DNA of 36,945 nucleotides from an uncultured Sediminibacterium sp. (GCA_937911175.1 CALDSE010000049.1:1-36945); one strand, 5' to 3'; positions 7,301-15,639 are shown, counted from the stretch's first letter. The notes: generated from the letters alone by a model not told the origin. A program made the numbers and translations.

Positions 7301-9742
7301 CTAAATAGCAAATTGACGTTTCCGATACCCTGTCCATATTAAATAGAACAGCCCTAGTAGAACTAGTGGGCCAAGGACTAAAATAAATTGAACCAGTACT
7401 CTATGCTCCTCTACTTTTTGACGATTTAATAAACGCAGCAATTGCTGTTTACTACGAGAAGCCAATAAACTGGTGGGTTCGTTTAAATAAGCAATAGTAT
7501 TTACAAAAAAATCATGATTGGCAAACTGATACTCTTCATAAGGCATCATGCCCATGGGCAGGGGACCTCTTTTTACATCCACTTGGTTGGTAAGAATATC
7601 CGCATCTGAAATAATGACTTGTTTGGAACTTGCAATACCTTTTTCTAGATAGCCCTTACCAGTAGAAGCCTTGATACTGTCTAGCATTACCGCAGAAACT
7701 CGATTAGAAAACAAGGAAGGAAATTTACCTTCTGCTAAAACGGCTACGGATAAATGATTTTTTTGAAAACTTTCCAATTCGCCTTCTTGTTTACCGCTAT
7801 TGATATCCACCACAGCAGGTGAGCTAAGTATACGACTATTGGAGTCGGTACTAAGTAATATTGTTTTCTGAATACCTGCAACCGCAATGGTATCAATGCT
7901 TGAAGGGAAATAAGATAATACTCTATCTATATTTTGAACAATCGGGTGCTGTTCATTGCCTTGTAAAAAAGGAAAATAAGGCCAAGGCATTCTTTGAATA
8001 AGGGGACTACCGTCCTCCCCCTTACCCACTACCATGGGTAGTTTAGCGCAATTTAAATCTTGTACTAAATTGGCATTTATTCTTACCCCATATTTAAAAA
8101 GTAAATCATCTAAGGCTAAGCTTCTATCATAAGCCGTATAAGCGCCACTCGTTTTTTGTAAACTATCATACTCCGCAACTAATTTATCAAGGGCCCAAAC
8201 TATATTACCGCCTCCCATTACAAACTGATCTAATTTTAATTTATCCAATTCTGTAAAAGCTTGGGTAGGCTTTACAATAAGTAAGGTTTTAATTTTTTGC
8301 GGATTAGGAAAACCTTTTTTCAAATCAAATACAGCTAAATTATAGCTATGCATAATAGATTCTCCTAAATGATTCACCGTTAAATTAACCGGCTCCCCAT
8401 TGCCCGTCAAATAAGCAATATTTGGAATCACCTTTCTATTTAATAAATAAAGGGCTTGTGTAAATTTATATTCCAATAAAGAAACTGCTGCATTGGCAGT
8501 GGCCTCCATATCTTCTTCAGGAATATCTTTTACAATATTATAAGGCTTAAAATATTTTTTACTTGTTCTTAAATCAATCACAATAGGTGCCTGGCCCTCC
8601 ACTTCAATAAGAGCGCCAGGAATCATTAGTTGGTCTACTCTTTTATCAGAAGGACCATTTTCAGTTTGTATTCTTTGAATCGGTAATCCTAATGTAGACA
8701 AGCTATCATAAAACTGGTACAAGGCATCGTCTTTATACAATTCTCCAGGTATTTCAATATCCCAGCTAATGGCATTTGGATTGATTTGTTTAAAACGCTC
8801 TAGTAAGGTTGCAGCGGCTACTGCAATATTTTTATAATAAGGGGGTATATCTCCGCCTAAATAAAGGTGCACTCTTGCAGGCTTATTGATAGCTGCAATA
8901 ATTTCTGTTGTGCTTTCATGTAAAGTATAGCGCTGTTCTTTAGTGAGATCTAATTGAAAATTATAAATAGAAAAAAATATATTGAAGCTAATTAAAACGG
9001 CCACTGTAATTATGTATTTTACTTTGCCTTTTATATTCTCCATACTTCCTATGGCAAATAAAACTAGTATCGATAAAAAGTAAATAATATCCTCCGCTGT
9101 AAGCAGGCCCTTACTCATATTCATATAGTGTGCCTCCAAACCCAGCTTACTTATATAAAAATTGGCACCATTGGTAAATACAGAAAGCTGACTAAGCCCA
9201 TTAAAACCTTTAAATAATAAGAGGCAAACCAAAATGGATACTAGTAAAGACACCAAATTATTTTTGGTAATGCTACTTATGTAAATGCCTATGACTGTAT
9301 AACAAGCCGCTAAAAATAATAAACCAAAATAAGAGCCATAAGTAGCTCCCCAGTCTATTCCACCAATATCACTTAAGGCGTCCAAAGTAAATGCATACAA
9401 TAAAGTAGGTAGAATAGCTACTAGTACAATAAATAAATTGGCCAAAAACTTCCCTGCTACTAATTGAAGCGGGCTAATAGGTAAGGTTCTAATGATTTCA
9501 TAAGTGCCTTGTTTATACTCATCCGAAAAACTATGCATGGTAATGGCCGGCACCAAGAGTAATAAAAACCAAGGGGCAAAGTCGAAATAAGCTTGCAAGG
9601 AAGCATATCCAAAATCGAGTACATTAAAATTAGGAAGTACAAATAAAACAAGCCCATTCACGATTAAGTAAAAGCCAATAACTAGATAGCCTGTTAAGCC
9701 ATTGAAATACTGCGCCCATTCTTTTTTGCAAATTGCCCACAT
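7301..9742 (-). CDS. GldF-GldG fusion: gliding-type ABC permease joined to its auxiliary subunit
   Basis: The 813-aa protein joins two proteins normally encoded separately. Residues 1 to about 232 are an ABC-2 type permease with six hydrophobic segments and the hallmark FSDEYKQGTYEIIRTLPIS (72-90), matching GldF. After a short junction around GSMENIKGK (232-240) comes a second membrane anchor (about 241-260). A large extracytoplasmic GldG/ABC_transp_aux region follows, then a final membrane helix near 783-805. In Flavobacterium johnsoniae, GldA (ATPase), GldF and GldG are needed for gliding. No gldA is in this window, and many non-gliding Bacteroidota keep GldFG homologues, so gliding cannot be concluded. 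A -7 element ends only 4 bases before the ATG. Confidence 0.88.
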   Translation of the reverse strand: MWAICKKEWAQYFNGLTGYLVIGFYLIVNGLVLFVLPNFNVLDFGYASLQAYFDFAPWFLLLLVPAITMHSFSDEYKQGTYEIIRTLPISPLQLVAGKFLANLFIVLVAILPTLLYAFTLDALSDIGGIDWGATYGSYFGLLFLAACYTVIGIYISSITKNNLVSLLVSILVCLLLFKGFNGLSQLSVFTNGANFYISKLGLEAHYMNMSKGLLTAEDIIYFLSILVLFAIGSMENIKGKVKYIITVAVLISFNIFFSIYNFQLDLTKEQRYTLHESTTEIIAAINKPARVHLYLGGDIPPYYKNIAVAAATLLERFKQINPNAISWDIEIPGELYKDDALYQFYDSLSTLGLPIQRIQTENGPSDKRVDQLMIPGALIEVEGQAPIVIDLRTSKKYFKPYNIVKDIPEEDMEATANAAVSLLEYKFTQALYLLNRKVIPNIAYLTGNGEPVNLTVNHLGESIMHSYNLAVFDLKKGFPNPQKIKTLLIVKPTQAFTELDKLKLDQFVMGGGNIVWALDKLVAEYDSLQKTSGAYTAYDRSLALDDLLFKYGVRINANLVQDLNCAKLPMVVGKGEDGSPLIQRMPWPYFPFLQGNEQHPIVQNIDRVLSYFPSSIDTIAVAGIQKTILLSTDSNSRILSSPAVVDINSGKQEGELESFQKNHLSVAVLAEGKFPSLFSNRVSAVMLDSIKASTGKGYLEKGIASSKQVIISDADILTNQVDVKRGPLPMGMMPYEEYQFANHDFFVNTIAYLNEPTSLLASRSKQQLLRLLNRQKVEEHRVLVQFILVLGPLVLLGLFYLIWTGYRKRQFAI

Positions 9743-9746
9743 GGTT

Positions 9747-9754
9747 CAAAGCTA
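9747..9754 (-). promoter_or_regulatory. Candidate -7 element for gldFG
   Basis: On the minus strand it reads TAGCTTTG, an exact TAnnTTTG match. It lies between the isc terminator T-run and the gldFG ATG, ending 4 bases before the start codon. Used as a promoter it would give a transcript with almost no leader. No clear -33 TTG is visible. Confidence 0.4.
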
Positions 9755-9755
9755 C

Positions 9756-9785
9756 AAAAAAAATGCCCCGTGTTAACGGAGCATT
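9756..9785 (-). terminator. Rho-independent terminator of the isc operon
   Basis: On the minus strand a stem (AATGCTCCGT pairing with ACGGGGCATT, one mismatch, 4-base loop) is followed directly by a run of T (9756-9763). It lies about 60 bases past the iscA stop and just before gldFG. Confidence 0.85.
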
Positions 9786-9842
9786 CAATATTATAATTAT
9801 CTTATGATTTATATGGATAGTCTATCCAAGGTCTTGTTATAC

Positions 9843-10199
9843 TTATACCGCGAAGCTTTCACCACATCCACAACTTCTACTTGCATTGGGATTATTGAAA
9901 TAAAAGCCTTTTCCATTTAAGCCATCTGAAAATTCCAATTCGGTATTCACTAAGTATAAAAAGCTTTTTAAGTCGGTAACAATCCTTATCCCATTGTCTT
10001 CAAAGACTTGATCCATGGGTTTCACCTCATTGTCAAAGTCTAGTTTATAGCTTAAGCCAGAACAACCACCCCCTACTACCCCTACTCTTAAAAAATAACT
10101 TGCGTCGTCGGTAACGCCCGCGTCTTGCATTAATTGCAATACCTTGGCCTTTGCCTTAGCACTTACATAAATAGAATTCTCTTGGGCTACTTCGCTCAT
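9843..10199 (-). CDS. iscA: A-type Fe-S cluster carrier (IscA/ErpA family)
   Basis: The 118-aa protein carries the three invariant cysteines of A-type carriers: C46 in GGGCSGLSY and C110/C112 in the C-terminal CGCG. These bind iron or a cluster that is passed to target proteins. Length is typical. It is the last gene of iscS-iscU-iscA, 23 bases after iscU, and is followed by a terminator. IscA and ErpA cannot be told apart by sequence alone; operon position favours IscA. Likely clients in this genome include the complex I subunits further along the window. Confidence 0.93.
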   Translation of the reverse strand: MSEVAQENSIYVSAKAKAKVLQLMQDAGVTDDASYFLRVGVVGGGCSGLSYKLDFDNEVKPMDQVFEDNGIRIVTDLKSFLYLVNTELEFSDGLNGKGFYFNNPNASRSCGCGESFAV

Positions 10200-10222
10200 A
10201 GGTAATAAATAGAAGACCTAAA

Positions 10223-10639
10223 CTAAACGTGGCTTTGTTCAAATACTAATTCAGCCAATCCGTTTTTAACACGGAAATCATTGATAGCTGCTTTAATGGC
10301 ATCTTCTGCTAAAACAGAACAGTGAATTTTAACTGGAGGTAAATTTAATTCCTCTACTAAATCCATATTGTCAATTTTAACTGCTTCGTCAATTGTTTTT
10401 CCTTTTAACCACTCTGTGGCTAAAGAAGAAGAGGCAATGGCAGAACCACAACCAAATGTTTTGAACTTAGCGTCGGTAATAAGACCCGTTGCTTCATCTA
10501 CTTCTATTTGCAAACGCATTACGTCTCCGCACTCTGGTGCACCTACTAAACCAGTACCTACACTCTTAGAGGCCTTATCTAATGTTCCTACATTTTTAGG
10601 ATTAGAATAATGATCGATTACTTTATCTGAATATGCCAT
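10223..10639 (-). CDS. iscU: Fe-S cluster assembly scaffold IscU
   Basis: IscU is the scaffold on which [2Fe-2S] clusters form from sulfur given by IscS. The 138-aa product has the three ligand cysteines C37 (GAPECGD), C64 (FGCGSAIASS) and C107 (KIHCSVLAED), plus D39. It also has the LPPVK motif (100-104) recognised by the HscA chaperone. No hscA, hscB, fdx or iscR is in the window, so the operon is reduced compared with E. coli. It is separated from iscS by 141 bases that hold an exact -7 element, so it may be transcribed separately as well as with iscS. Confidence 0.96.
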   Translation of the reverse strand: MAYSDKVIDHYSNPKNVGTLDKASKSVGTGLVGAPECGDVMRLQIEVDEATGLITDAKFKTFGCGSAIASSSLATEWLKGKTIDEAVKIDNMDLVEELNLPPVKIHCSVLAEDAIKAAINDFRVKNGLAELVFEQSHV

Positions 10640-10660
10640 TTTATTTTTATTTTATATTTT

Positions 10661-10668
10661 CAAAATTA
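10661..10668 (-). promoter_or_regulatory. Candidate -7 element for iscU
   Basis: On the minus strand this is TAATTTTG, an exact TAnnTTTG match, ending 21 bases before the iscU ATG. No clear -33 TTG is seen. If active, it would let iscU-iscA be expressed apart from iscS. Confidence 0.4.
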
Positions 10669-10702
10669 TTAAAAAAATTCGAAACTAGTGACCTGCCTTT
10701 TA

Positions 10703-10797
10703 TTTAATGATGTGCCCATTTGACAATGTACACATTAAAATTTCAAGACTCGAAACCTTCAGTTTCTCATCTTGCAATGTTTAATGATGTGCCCATT
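10703..10797 (-). repeat. 18-bp direct repeat: iscS 3' end and a copy 77 bp downstream
   Basis: The 18-mer AATGGGCACATCATTAAA (minus strand) occurs at 10780-10797, where it encodes the last residues and stop of IscS (WAHH), and again at 10703-10720 in the noncoding gap. Weaker similarity (ACATTG) extends to the 5' side of both copies. This looks like the trace of a small tandem duplication of the gene end. Confidence 0.8.
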
Positions 10798-11998
10798 GAA
10801 TTGCATCAATGTCAATCCCTTCTTTAAACATTTCCCAAAGTGGGCTCATTTCTCTTAGTTTTAAAACGGTATCGGTTACCGCTTTAATCGTAAAATCAAT
10901 TTGTTCTTCAGTGGTATATCTTCCTAAACCAAAACGAAGAGAGCTATGTGCTAAATCATCGCCTAAGCCCAATGCTTTTAAAACATAGCTAGGCTCTAAA
11001 GAAGCCGATGTACAAGCTGAACCAGAAGATAAAGCGATGTCCTTATTAAAGCCCATCATCAAACCTTCTCCTTCCACATATTTAAAAGAGATATTACTTA
11101 CATGGGGTAAACGGTGCGCCGGATTACCATTTACATAAGTCTCATCAATTAACTTTAATGCATTTTCTAATTTGTCTCTTAATTTTGAAACTCTTTCTGT
11201 ATCGCCAGCCATATCTGTCTTTGCTATTTCTGCAGCTTTACCAAAACCTACAATACCAGGTACGTTTAAAGTACCACTACGCATTCCTCTTTCATGTCCA
11301 CCGCCGTCTATTTGAGCAGTTACTTTTACACGCGGATTTTTTCTTCTCACATATAAAGCGCCTACTCCTTTTGGACCATACATTTTGTGTGCAGTAAAAG
11401 ACATAATATCAATTCCGTCTGCAATAACATCCACAGGAATTTTTCCTACTGCTTGCACTGCATCTGTAAAGAAAAGCGCACCATGCTTTTTAGCAATAGC
11501 CGCAATTTCCTTCACCGGTTGTATTACACCAATTTCATTATTAGCATACATGATCGCTACTAAAATAGTAGTTGGCTTCATGGCAGCTTCTAATTGTTTT
11601 AAATCTATTAAACCATCAGGTTGAACTTCTAAATAAGTAACTTCTGCACCTAATTTTTCTAAGTGCTTGCAAGTATCCAAAACAGCCTTATGTTCAGTGG
11701 TGCTAGTAATAATATGATTGCCCTTGCTTGCATACATTTCATATACACCTTTGATGCCTAGGTTATTACCTTCGGTAGCACCAGAGGTGAATATAATTTC
11801 TTTAGGATCGGCTCCAATTAATTGGGCAATTTGCTCACGTGCATAATCCACTGCTTCCTCAGCTTGCCATCCAAAAGAATGGTTACGACTAGCCGCATTT
11901 CCGAAATTTTCGAGAAAATAAGGTAACATCGCTTCTAAAACCCTAGGATCCATGGGGGTAGTTGAATTATGATCAAGATAAATTGGTAATTTTAACAT
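10781..11998 (-). CDS. iscS: Cysteine desulfurase IscS
   Basis: IscS is a PLP-dependent enzyme that converts cysteine to alanine and passes sulfur to IscU and to tRNA-thiolating enzymes. The 405-aa product has the PLP lysine K205 ([12 protein letters not shown]), the sulfur-accepting C329 in the mobile loop ([19 protein letters not shown]) and RSGTLNVP. Its C-terminal tail [12 protein letters not shown]...WAHH is very close to the E. coli IscS end that docks IscU. These features place it with IscS rather than SufS or NifS. It heads the iscS-iscU-iscA block, without iscR. A -7 element 26 bases upstream of the ATG is the probable promoter. The gene end is duplicated in the following gap. Confidence 0.96.
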   Translation of the reverse strand: MLKLPIYLDHNSTTPMDPRVLEAMLPYFLENFGNAASRNHSFGWQAEEAVDYAREQIAQLIGADPKEIIFTSGATEGNNLGIKGVYEMYASKGNHIITSTTEHKAVLDTCKHLEKLGAEVTYLEVQPDGLIDLKQLEAAMKPTTILVAIMYANNEIGVIQPVKEIAAIAKKHGALFFTDAVQAVGKIPVDVIADGIDIMSFTAHKMYGPKGVGALYVRRKNPRVKVTAQIDGGGHERGMRSGTLNVPGIVGFGKAAEIAKTDMAGDTERVSKLRDKLENALKLIDETYVNGNPAHRLPHVSNISFKYVEGEGLMMGFNKDIALSSGSACTSASLEPSYVLKALGLGDDLAHSSLRFGLGRYTTEEQIDFTIKAVTDTVLKLREMSPLWEMFKEGIDIDAIQWAHH

Positions 11999-12024
11999 AA
12001 CGGAATTTAATTTTTTCTATAGCG

Positions 12025-12032
12025 CAAAGCTA
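12025..12032 (-). promoter_or_regulatory. Candidate -7 element for iscS
   Basis: It reads TAGCTTTG on the minus strand (exact TAnnTTTG), ending 26 bases before the iscS ATG. It is the same 8-mer as found before gldFG. No convincing -33 element and no IscR-like site were recognised. Confidence 0.45.
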
Positions 12033-12108
12033 AAGCTAAAGGCTTGATTTTATTGAATTCGTTAAGCATTAAAGGTAATTTTTTCCCAATTCGTAAAACA
12101 ACAGAACC

Positions 12109-12510
12109 ATGGATTATAAGGTAGAACATATCGGCATCGCGGTAAAAGACCTAGCCACCAGCATCCCTTTATTCGAACAATTGTTAGGAAGCCCCTGCTA
12201 TAAAACCGAATCCGTTGATAGCGAGTCTGTCAATACTGCCTTTTTTCTTCAACAAAGCACCAAAATTGAACTATTGGAAAGCAGCAAGCCTGAAGGGCCC
12301 ATTGCAAAATTTATAGATAAAAAAGGGGAAGGCATGCACCATATTGCTTTTGAAGTGCCAGATATTGTAGCGGAAATGGAAAGATTAAAAAAACTAGGCT
12401 TTACCCTTTTAAATGAAACACCAAAAAAAGGCGCTGATAATAAATTAATTTGTTTTGTACACCCTAAAGAAACGAATGGTGTACTTATAGAACTTTGCCA
12501 AAGTATTTAA
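12109..12510 (+). CDS. mce: Methylmalonyl-CoA epimerase
   Basis: This enzyme interconverts (S)- and (R)-methylmalonyl-CoA, linking propionyl-CoA carboxylation with methylmalonyl-CoA mutase. The 133-aa protein is a two-module glyoxalase/VOC fold of typical length. Likely metal ligands are H7 (VEHIGIAV), a histidine of GMHHIAFEV (77/78) and E128 (GVLIELCQ). No mutase or carboxylase gene is adjacent, so it is a stand-alone gene, transcribed divergently from iscS and ending 13 bases from the convergent rnc. A weak promoter (TTG at 12053-12055, 20 bases, TAATTTTT at 12076-12083) is possible. Confidence 0.92.
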   Translation: MDYKVEHIGIAVKDLATSIPLFEQLLGSPCYKTESVDSESVNTAFFLQQSTKIELLESSKPEGPIAKFIDKKGEGMHHIAFEVPDIVAEMERLKKLGFTLLNETPKKGADNKLICFVHPKETNGVLIELCQSI

Positions 12511-12523
12511 ATATAAAAGCCTT

Positions 12524-13231
12524 TTAAATTCCTAAAATTTCAATGGCTTTTTGTGCCGCTAATTGGCTGGCATCTTTTTTAGTATATCCTTTTTGAGCAG
12601 TGACCACTTCGCCATCTAACACTACATTAATAGTGAATAATCTTCTTCTTCCTTCTAGCTGTTCACCTGCTAAAACAAAATCTATTTGTTTGCCTTGCTT
12701 TAAAGCCCAGCCAATAATTTTATTTTTTATATTAATATCAATTTGCTCTAAATCGTCCATGAACAAATAAGGCTGAATCATTTTCTCTATTATCCAAAGT
12801 TTAGTAAAATCATATTTCTTATCTAAATAAATAGCGCCTACTAAGGCCTCCAAGGTATTGCCAAAAATTTGACTGGTTTTCAAAGACCCATCCATTTTAT
12901 TAAACCTTGTCATTTTGCGCAGTCCCATTTGCACTGCAATATGATTCAGTTGCTGTCTATTCACCATCTTGCTGCGCATCTCAGTTAAAAAACCTTCTCC
13001 TTTGTAGGGATATTTTTTAAATAAATAATCGGCCACCACCGAGCCTATAATAGCGTCGCCTAAAAATTCAAGTCTTTCATTATTTTCTGCAGGATTTTCT
13101 CTAACCGATCTATGATTCAATGCAGTTTGAAAAAGTACAATACTTTTTGTTTGATAGCCAATAAGTGCTGCTAAATTTTTTTCAAAATCAGATTTTTTGA
13201 AAAAGGAAAGTAGAGTTTGTATTCTTTTCAC
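12524..13231 (-). CDS. rnc: Ribonuclease III
   Basis: RNase III cuts double-stranded RNA, including rRNA precursors. The 235-aa product has the N-terminal nuclease domain with signature NERLEFLGDA (51-60, catalytic E55/D59) and a second active-site segment FGNTLEALVGAIYLD (123-137). A C-terminal dsRNA-binding domain follows (about 165-235, ending KKDASQLAAQKAIEIL). In E. coli the second segment has Asp at the position of N125 here; E128 is kept. I recall Asn at this site in other Bacteroidota. It is the last gene of acpP-fabF-rnc, 6 bases after fabF, a conserved arrangement. Confidence 0.96.
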   Translation of the reverse strand: MKRIQTLLSFFKKSDFEKNLAALIGYQTKSIVLFQTALNHRSVRENPAENNERLEFLGDAIIGSVVADYLFKKYPYKGEGFLTEMRSKMVNRQQLNHIAVQMGLRKMTRFNKMDGSLKTSQIFGNTLEALVGAIYLDKKYDFTKLWIIEKMIQPYLFMDDLEQIDINIKNKIIGWALKQGKQIDFVLAGEQLEGRRRLFTINVVLDGEVVTAQKGYTKKDASQLAAQKAIEILGI

Positions 13232-13237
13232 TTTAAG

Positions 13238-14491
13238 TTAGGCCTTGTATTTTTTTACAATCACACAGGCATTGTGTCCGCCAAATCCGAAAGTATTACT
13301 TAAGGCTGCATTCACAGTTCTTTTTTGTGCTGTATTAAAAGTAAAATTAAGGCCTTGGTCTAATTCAGGATCGTCTGTAAAATGGTTGATGGTAGGAGGA
13401 ATAATATCATGCACCACGGCTTGAATACAAGCAATGGCTTCAATCACTCCTGCTGCACCCAAGCAATGACCCGTCATGGATTTAGTAGAACTAATATTTA
13501 AATTATAAGCATGCTCACCAAACACCGCTGTAATAGCCTTGGTTTCTGCTATATCTCCTAAAGGCGTAGAAGTACCATGCGTGTTGATATAATCAATATC
13601 TGATGGCTGCATTTCAGCATCTTTTAAAGCGGCGATCATTACATTCTTAGCACCTAATCCATCTGGATGTGGGGCCGTTAAATGATAAGCATCTGCAGTA
13701 GCTCCACCACCTACTACTTCACAATATATTTTAGCACCGCGTTTTTGCGCGTGCTCTAATTCTTCTAAAACTAAAACGCCCGCAGCTTCTCCCATGATAA
13801 AACCATCTCTGTCTTTATCGTAAGGACGACTCGCTGTTTTAGGGTCGTCATTTCTTTCACTCATCGCCTTCATGGCATTGAAACCACCCATACCTGCAAT
13901 GCCTATCACCGACTCTGCTCCACCGGTAACAATAATATCGGCCTTGCCTAATTTTATATTATCCATGGCAGTGACTATGGCATTGGTACTTGAAGCACAG
14001 GCACTCACTACGGCGAAGTTGGGTCCACGAAAACCATGCTTCATAGAAATTTGCCCAGCGGCAATATCTAATATCATTTTAGGAATAAAAAAAGGATTGA
14101 ATCTTGGTGTACCATCTCCTTGTACAAAATTGGTTACTTCTTCTGTGAAAGTGGTTAAACCTCCAATACCACTTGCAAAAATAACACCTACTCTATCGTG
14201 GTCAACATTGTCTTTGGTAATACCCGCATCTGTCACTGCTTGGTCACTAGCTACCAATGCAATTTGAGCAAAGCGGTCTAATTTTCTAGCTTCTTTGCGA
14301 TCCATAAATTCTACTGGATCAAAGCCTTTGATTTCACATGCAAATCTTGTCTTAAACTTAGAGGCATCAAATTGTGTTATCATATCCGCACCCGATACAC
14401 CATTGATTAAGTTTTCCCAGTAAGAAGCTAGGTTATTTCCAATAGGTGTTAAAGTACCAATTCCTGTAACTACAATGCGTTTAGTTTGCAT
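13238..14491 (-). CDS. fabF: 3-oxoacyl-[acyl-carrier-protein] synthase II
   Basis: FabF condenses malonyl-ACP with a growing acyl-ACP in fatty acid elongation. The 417-aa protein shows the full Cys-His-His triad: C165 in VVSACASSTNA, H305 in NTHGTSTPLGD and H342 in SMTGHCLGAAG. The glycine-rich end FGFGGHNAC is also present. Length is standard. It lies 101 bases after acpP with a strong inverted repeat between them, and 6 bases before rnc. The order acpP-fabF-rnc supports FabF rather than FabB. Confidence 0.97.
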   Translation of the reverse strand: MQTKRIVVTGIGTLTPIGNNLASYWENLINGVSGADMITQFDASKFKTRFACEIKGFDPVEFMDRKEARKLDRFAQIALVASDQAVTDAGITKDNVDHDRVGVIFASGIGGLTTFTEEVTNFVQGDGTPRFNPFFIPKMILDIAAGQISMKHGFRGPNFAVVSACASSTNAIVTAMDNIKLGKADIIVTGGAESVIGIAGMGGFNAMKAMSERNDDPKTASRPYDKDRDGFIMGEAAGVLVLEELEHAQKRGAKIYCEVVGGGATADAYHLTAPHPDGLGAKNVMIAALKDAEMQPSDIDYINTHGTSTPLGDIAETKAITAVFGEHAYNLNISSTKSMTGHCLGAAGVIEAIACIQAVVHDIIPPTINHFTDDPELDQGLNFTFNTAQKRTVNAALSNTFGFGGHNACVIVKKYKA

Positions 14492-14511
14492 GTTAATGGT
14501 TTTAAAATAAG

Positions 14512-14548
14512 AATCCGCCTTTAAAGCAAAGGCTCAAAAAGGCGGATT
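14512..14548 (-). promoter_or_regulatory. 11-bp perfect inverted repeat between acpP and fabF (attenuator-like)
   Basis: Arms AATCCGCCTTT (14512-14522) and AAAGGCGGATT (14538-14548) pair perfectly around a 15-base loop that itself holds a 3-bp AGC/GCT hairpin. On the minus strand the stem is followed by TTCTTATTTT, a broken T-run. It may be a partial terminator, an RNA-processing site or a 3' stabiliser of acpP mRNA, giving more AcpP than FabF. Confidence 0.65.
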
Positions 14549-14592
14549 TAAATATGCCGATGATTCAGCTTGAAACTTCTAAATGAATTTAG

Positions 14593-14829
14593 TTATTTCG
14601 CGTGCTCTTCTAAATAAGCAACAGCTTGACCAACGGTAGTAATAGTTTCTGCTTGTTCATCAGGAATTGAAATATTGAATTCTTTTTCAAATTCCATAAT
14701 TAATTCAACTGTGTCTAAAGAATCTGCTCCCAAATCATTTGTAAAAGAAGCGGCACTTGTAACTTCTGCTTCATCTACACCTAATTTGTCAACGATGATT
14801 TTTTTAACTCTTGTAGCGATGTCTGACAT
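14593..14829 (-). CDS. acpP: Acyl carrier protein
   Basis: AcpP carries acyl chains on a phosphopantetheine arm during fatty acid synthesis. The 78-aa acidic protein has the attachment motif [12 protein letters not shown] with S37, and the usual four-helix length. It is the first gene of acpP-fabF-rnc. An exact -7 element lies 24 bases upstream of the ATG, and a hairpin follows the gene, consistent with higher expression than fabF. Confidence 0.98.
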   Translation of the reverse strand: MSDIATRVKKIIVDKLGVDEAEVTSAASFTNDLGADSLDTVELIMEFEKEFNISIPDEQAETITTVGQAVAYLEEHAK

Positions 14830-14853
14830 TGTAAAAAGTTTTTGTTAACGGCG

Positions 14854-14861
14854 CAAAAATA
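14854..14861 (-). promoter_or_regulatory. Candidate -7 element for acpP
   Basis: On the minus strand it reads TATTTTTG, an exact TAnnTTTG match, ending 24 bases before the acpP ATG. No obvious -33 TTG at the expected distance. Confidence 0.45.
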
Positions 14862-15096
14862 TACTTTTTGTTAAAAACGAAGTATTTTATTTGCCTTTTT
14901 GTTTACACATTTTAAAGTCCGACTACAAGTTAGGCATATTTTGGGCTTTTTGAGGCTTTTATAGGCTAGAAATAGGGTAAATAAGGCAATTTATAGGCCT
15001 ATTTATAAGCGAACAATTAGTAGTTAAAAGGGGCTTTTTGAATAGCTAATAATTGTAAAAGTGGATAACCTTTATAAAGAAGGTATGGCGAAGGAC

Positions 15097-15561
15097 TTAT
15101 TTATTCTTTAAAATAGCCCTTATTGTTTGCTTTATCTCGAGGGTCATATTATCATTGGGAATAAGAAAGAAGGTTTTAGGGCCAAAATAAATATGGAAAA
15201 AATGAGGGCTTTCGAAATAATGAGATACTTCTTCCCAGTTCCAAGCCGCCTCTCCTTGCATGGATTGCAAGCTTGCCTTTTGGTTATCAAAACTAAAATC
15301 CCAGTTATAGGTAAACAAGGCTGTTTTTTTATAAAAAATATTGGGCATTAGATACCAAAATAAAAGTAACAGCACAATCCAAAGTACTGAGCCTAATAAA
15401 AATAATTCTGGTCTAATTTTTTTTAAGAATAATAAAATGCCTGTTAGGATGGCATATACATTCACCACAATCATTAATGTTTTAATTTCTGGTTGCTTTA
15501 TAAAATGATAACGCAAGGCTTCTAATACCTGTGCTTTTTGATAACTAACTTCGATAGACAT
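15097..15561 (-). CDS. Small membrane protein with YcxB-like C-terminal domain
   Basis: The 154-aa protein has a polar N-terminus, two adjacent hydrophobic helices (about 29-46 and 53-71), and a soluble C-terminal part with NWDFSFDN, a central WNWEEVSHYFES and a late FFLIPN. This layout resembles the YcxB-like family, in which two membrane helices precede a small beta-rich domain. Its function is unknown. It stands alone, divergent from the PfkB gene and 267 bases upstream of acpP, with an exact -7 element 25 bases before its ATG. The family call is by pattern only. Confidence 0.6.
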   Translation of the reverse strand: MSIEVSYQKAQVLEALRYHFIKQPEIKTLMIVVNVYAILTGILLFLKKIRPELFLLGSVLWIVLLLLFWYLMPNIFYKKTALFTYNWDFSFDNQKASLQSMQGEAAWNWEEVSHYFESPHFFHIYFGPKTFFLIPNDNMTLEIKQTIRAILKNK

Positions 15562-15586
15562 GAATGAACATATTATTTATTCCCTA

Positions 15587-15594
15587 CAAAGATA
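15587..15594 (-). promoter_or_regulatory. Candidate -7 element for the YcxB-like gene
   Basis: Minus strand TATCTTTG, an exact TAnnTTTG match, 25 bases before the ATG. In the same divergent gap a near match TATATTTA (15615-15622, plus strand) lies 17 bases before the PfkB gene. Confidence 0.4.
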
Positions 15595-15639
15595 CAGCCC
15601 TTTTAAAAAATGACTATATTTAATTATATAAAATAATAC

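Noticed and set aside
14930..15010. Repeated GGCTTTTT and TAGGC words and a 10-bp palindrome (14993-15002) upstream of acpP as a regulatory array
   Set aside because: The words are irregularly spaced, short and expected in AT-rich sequence; no binding site could be named.
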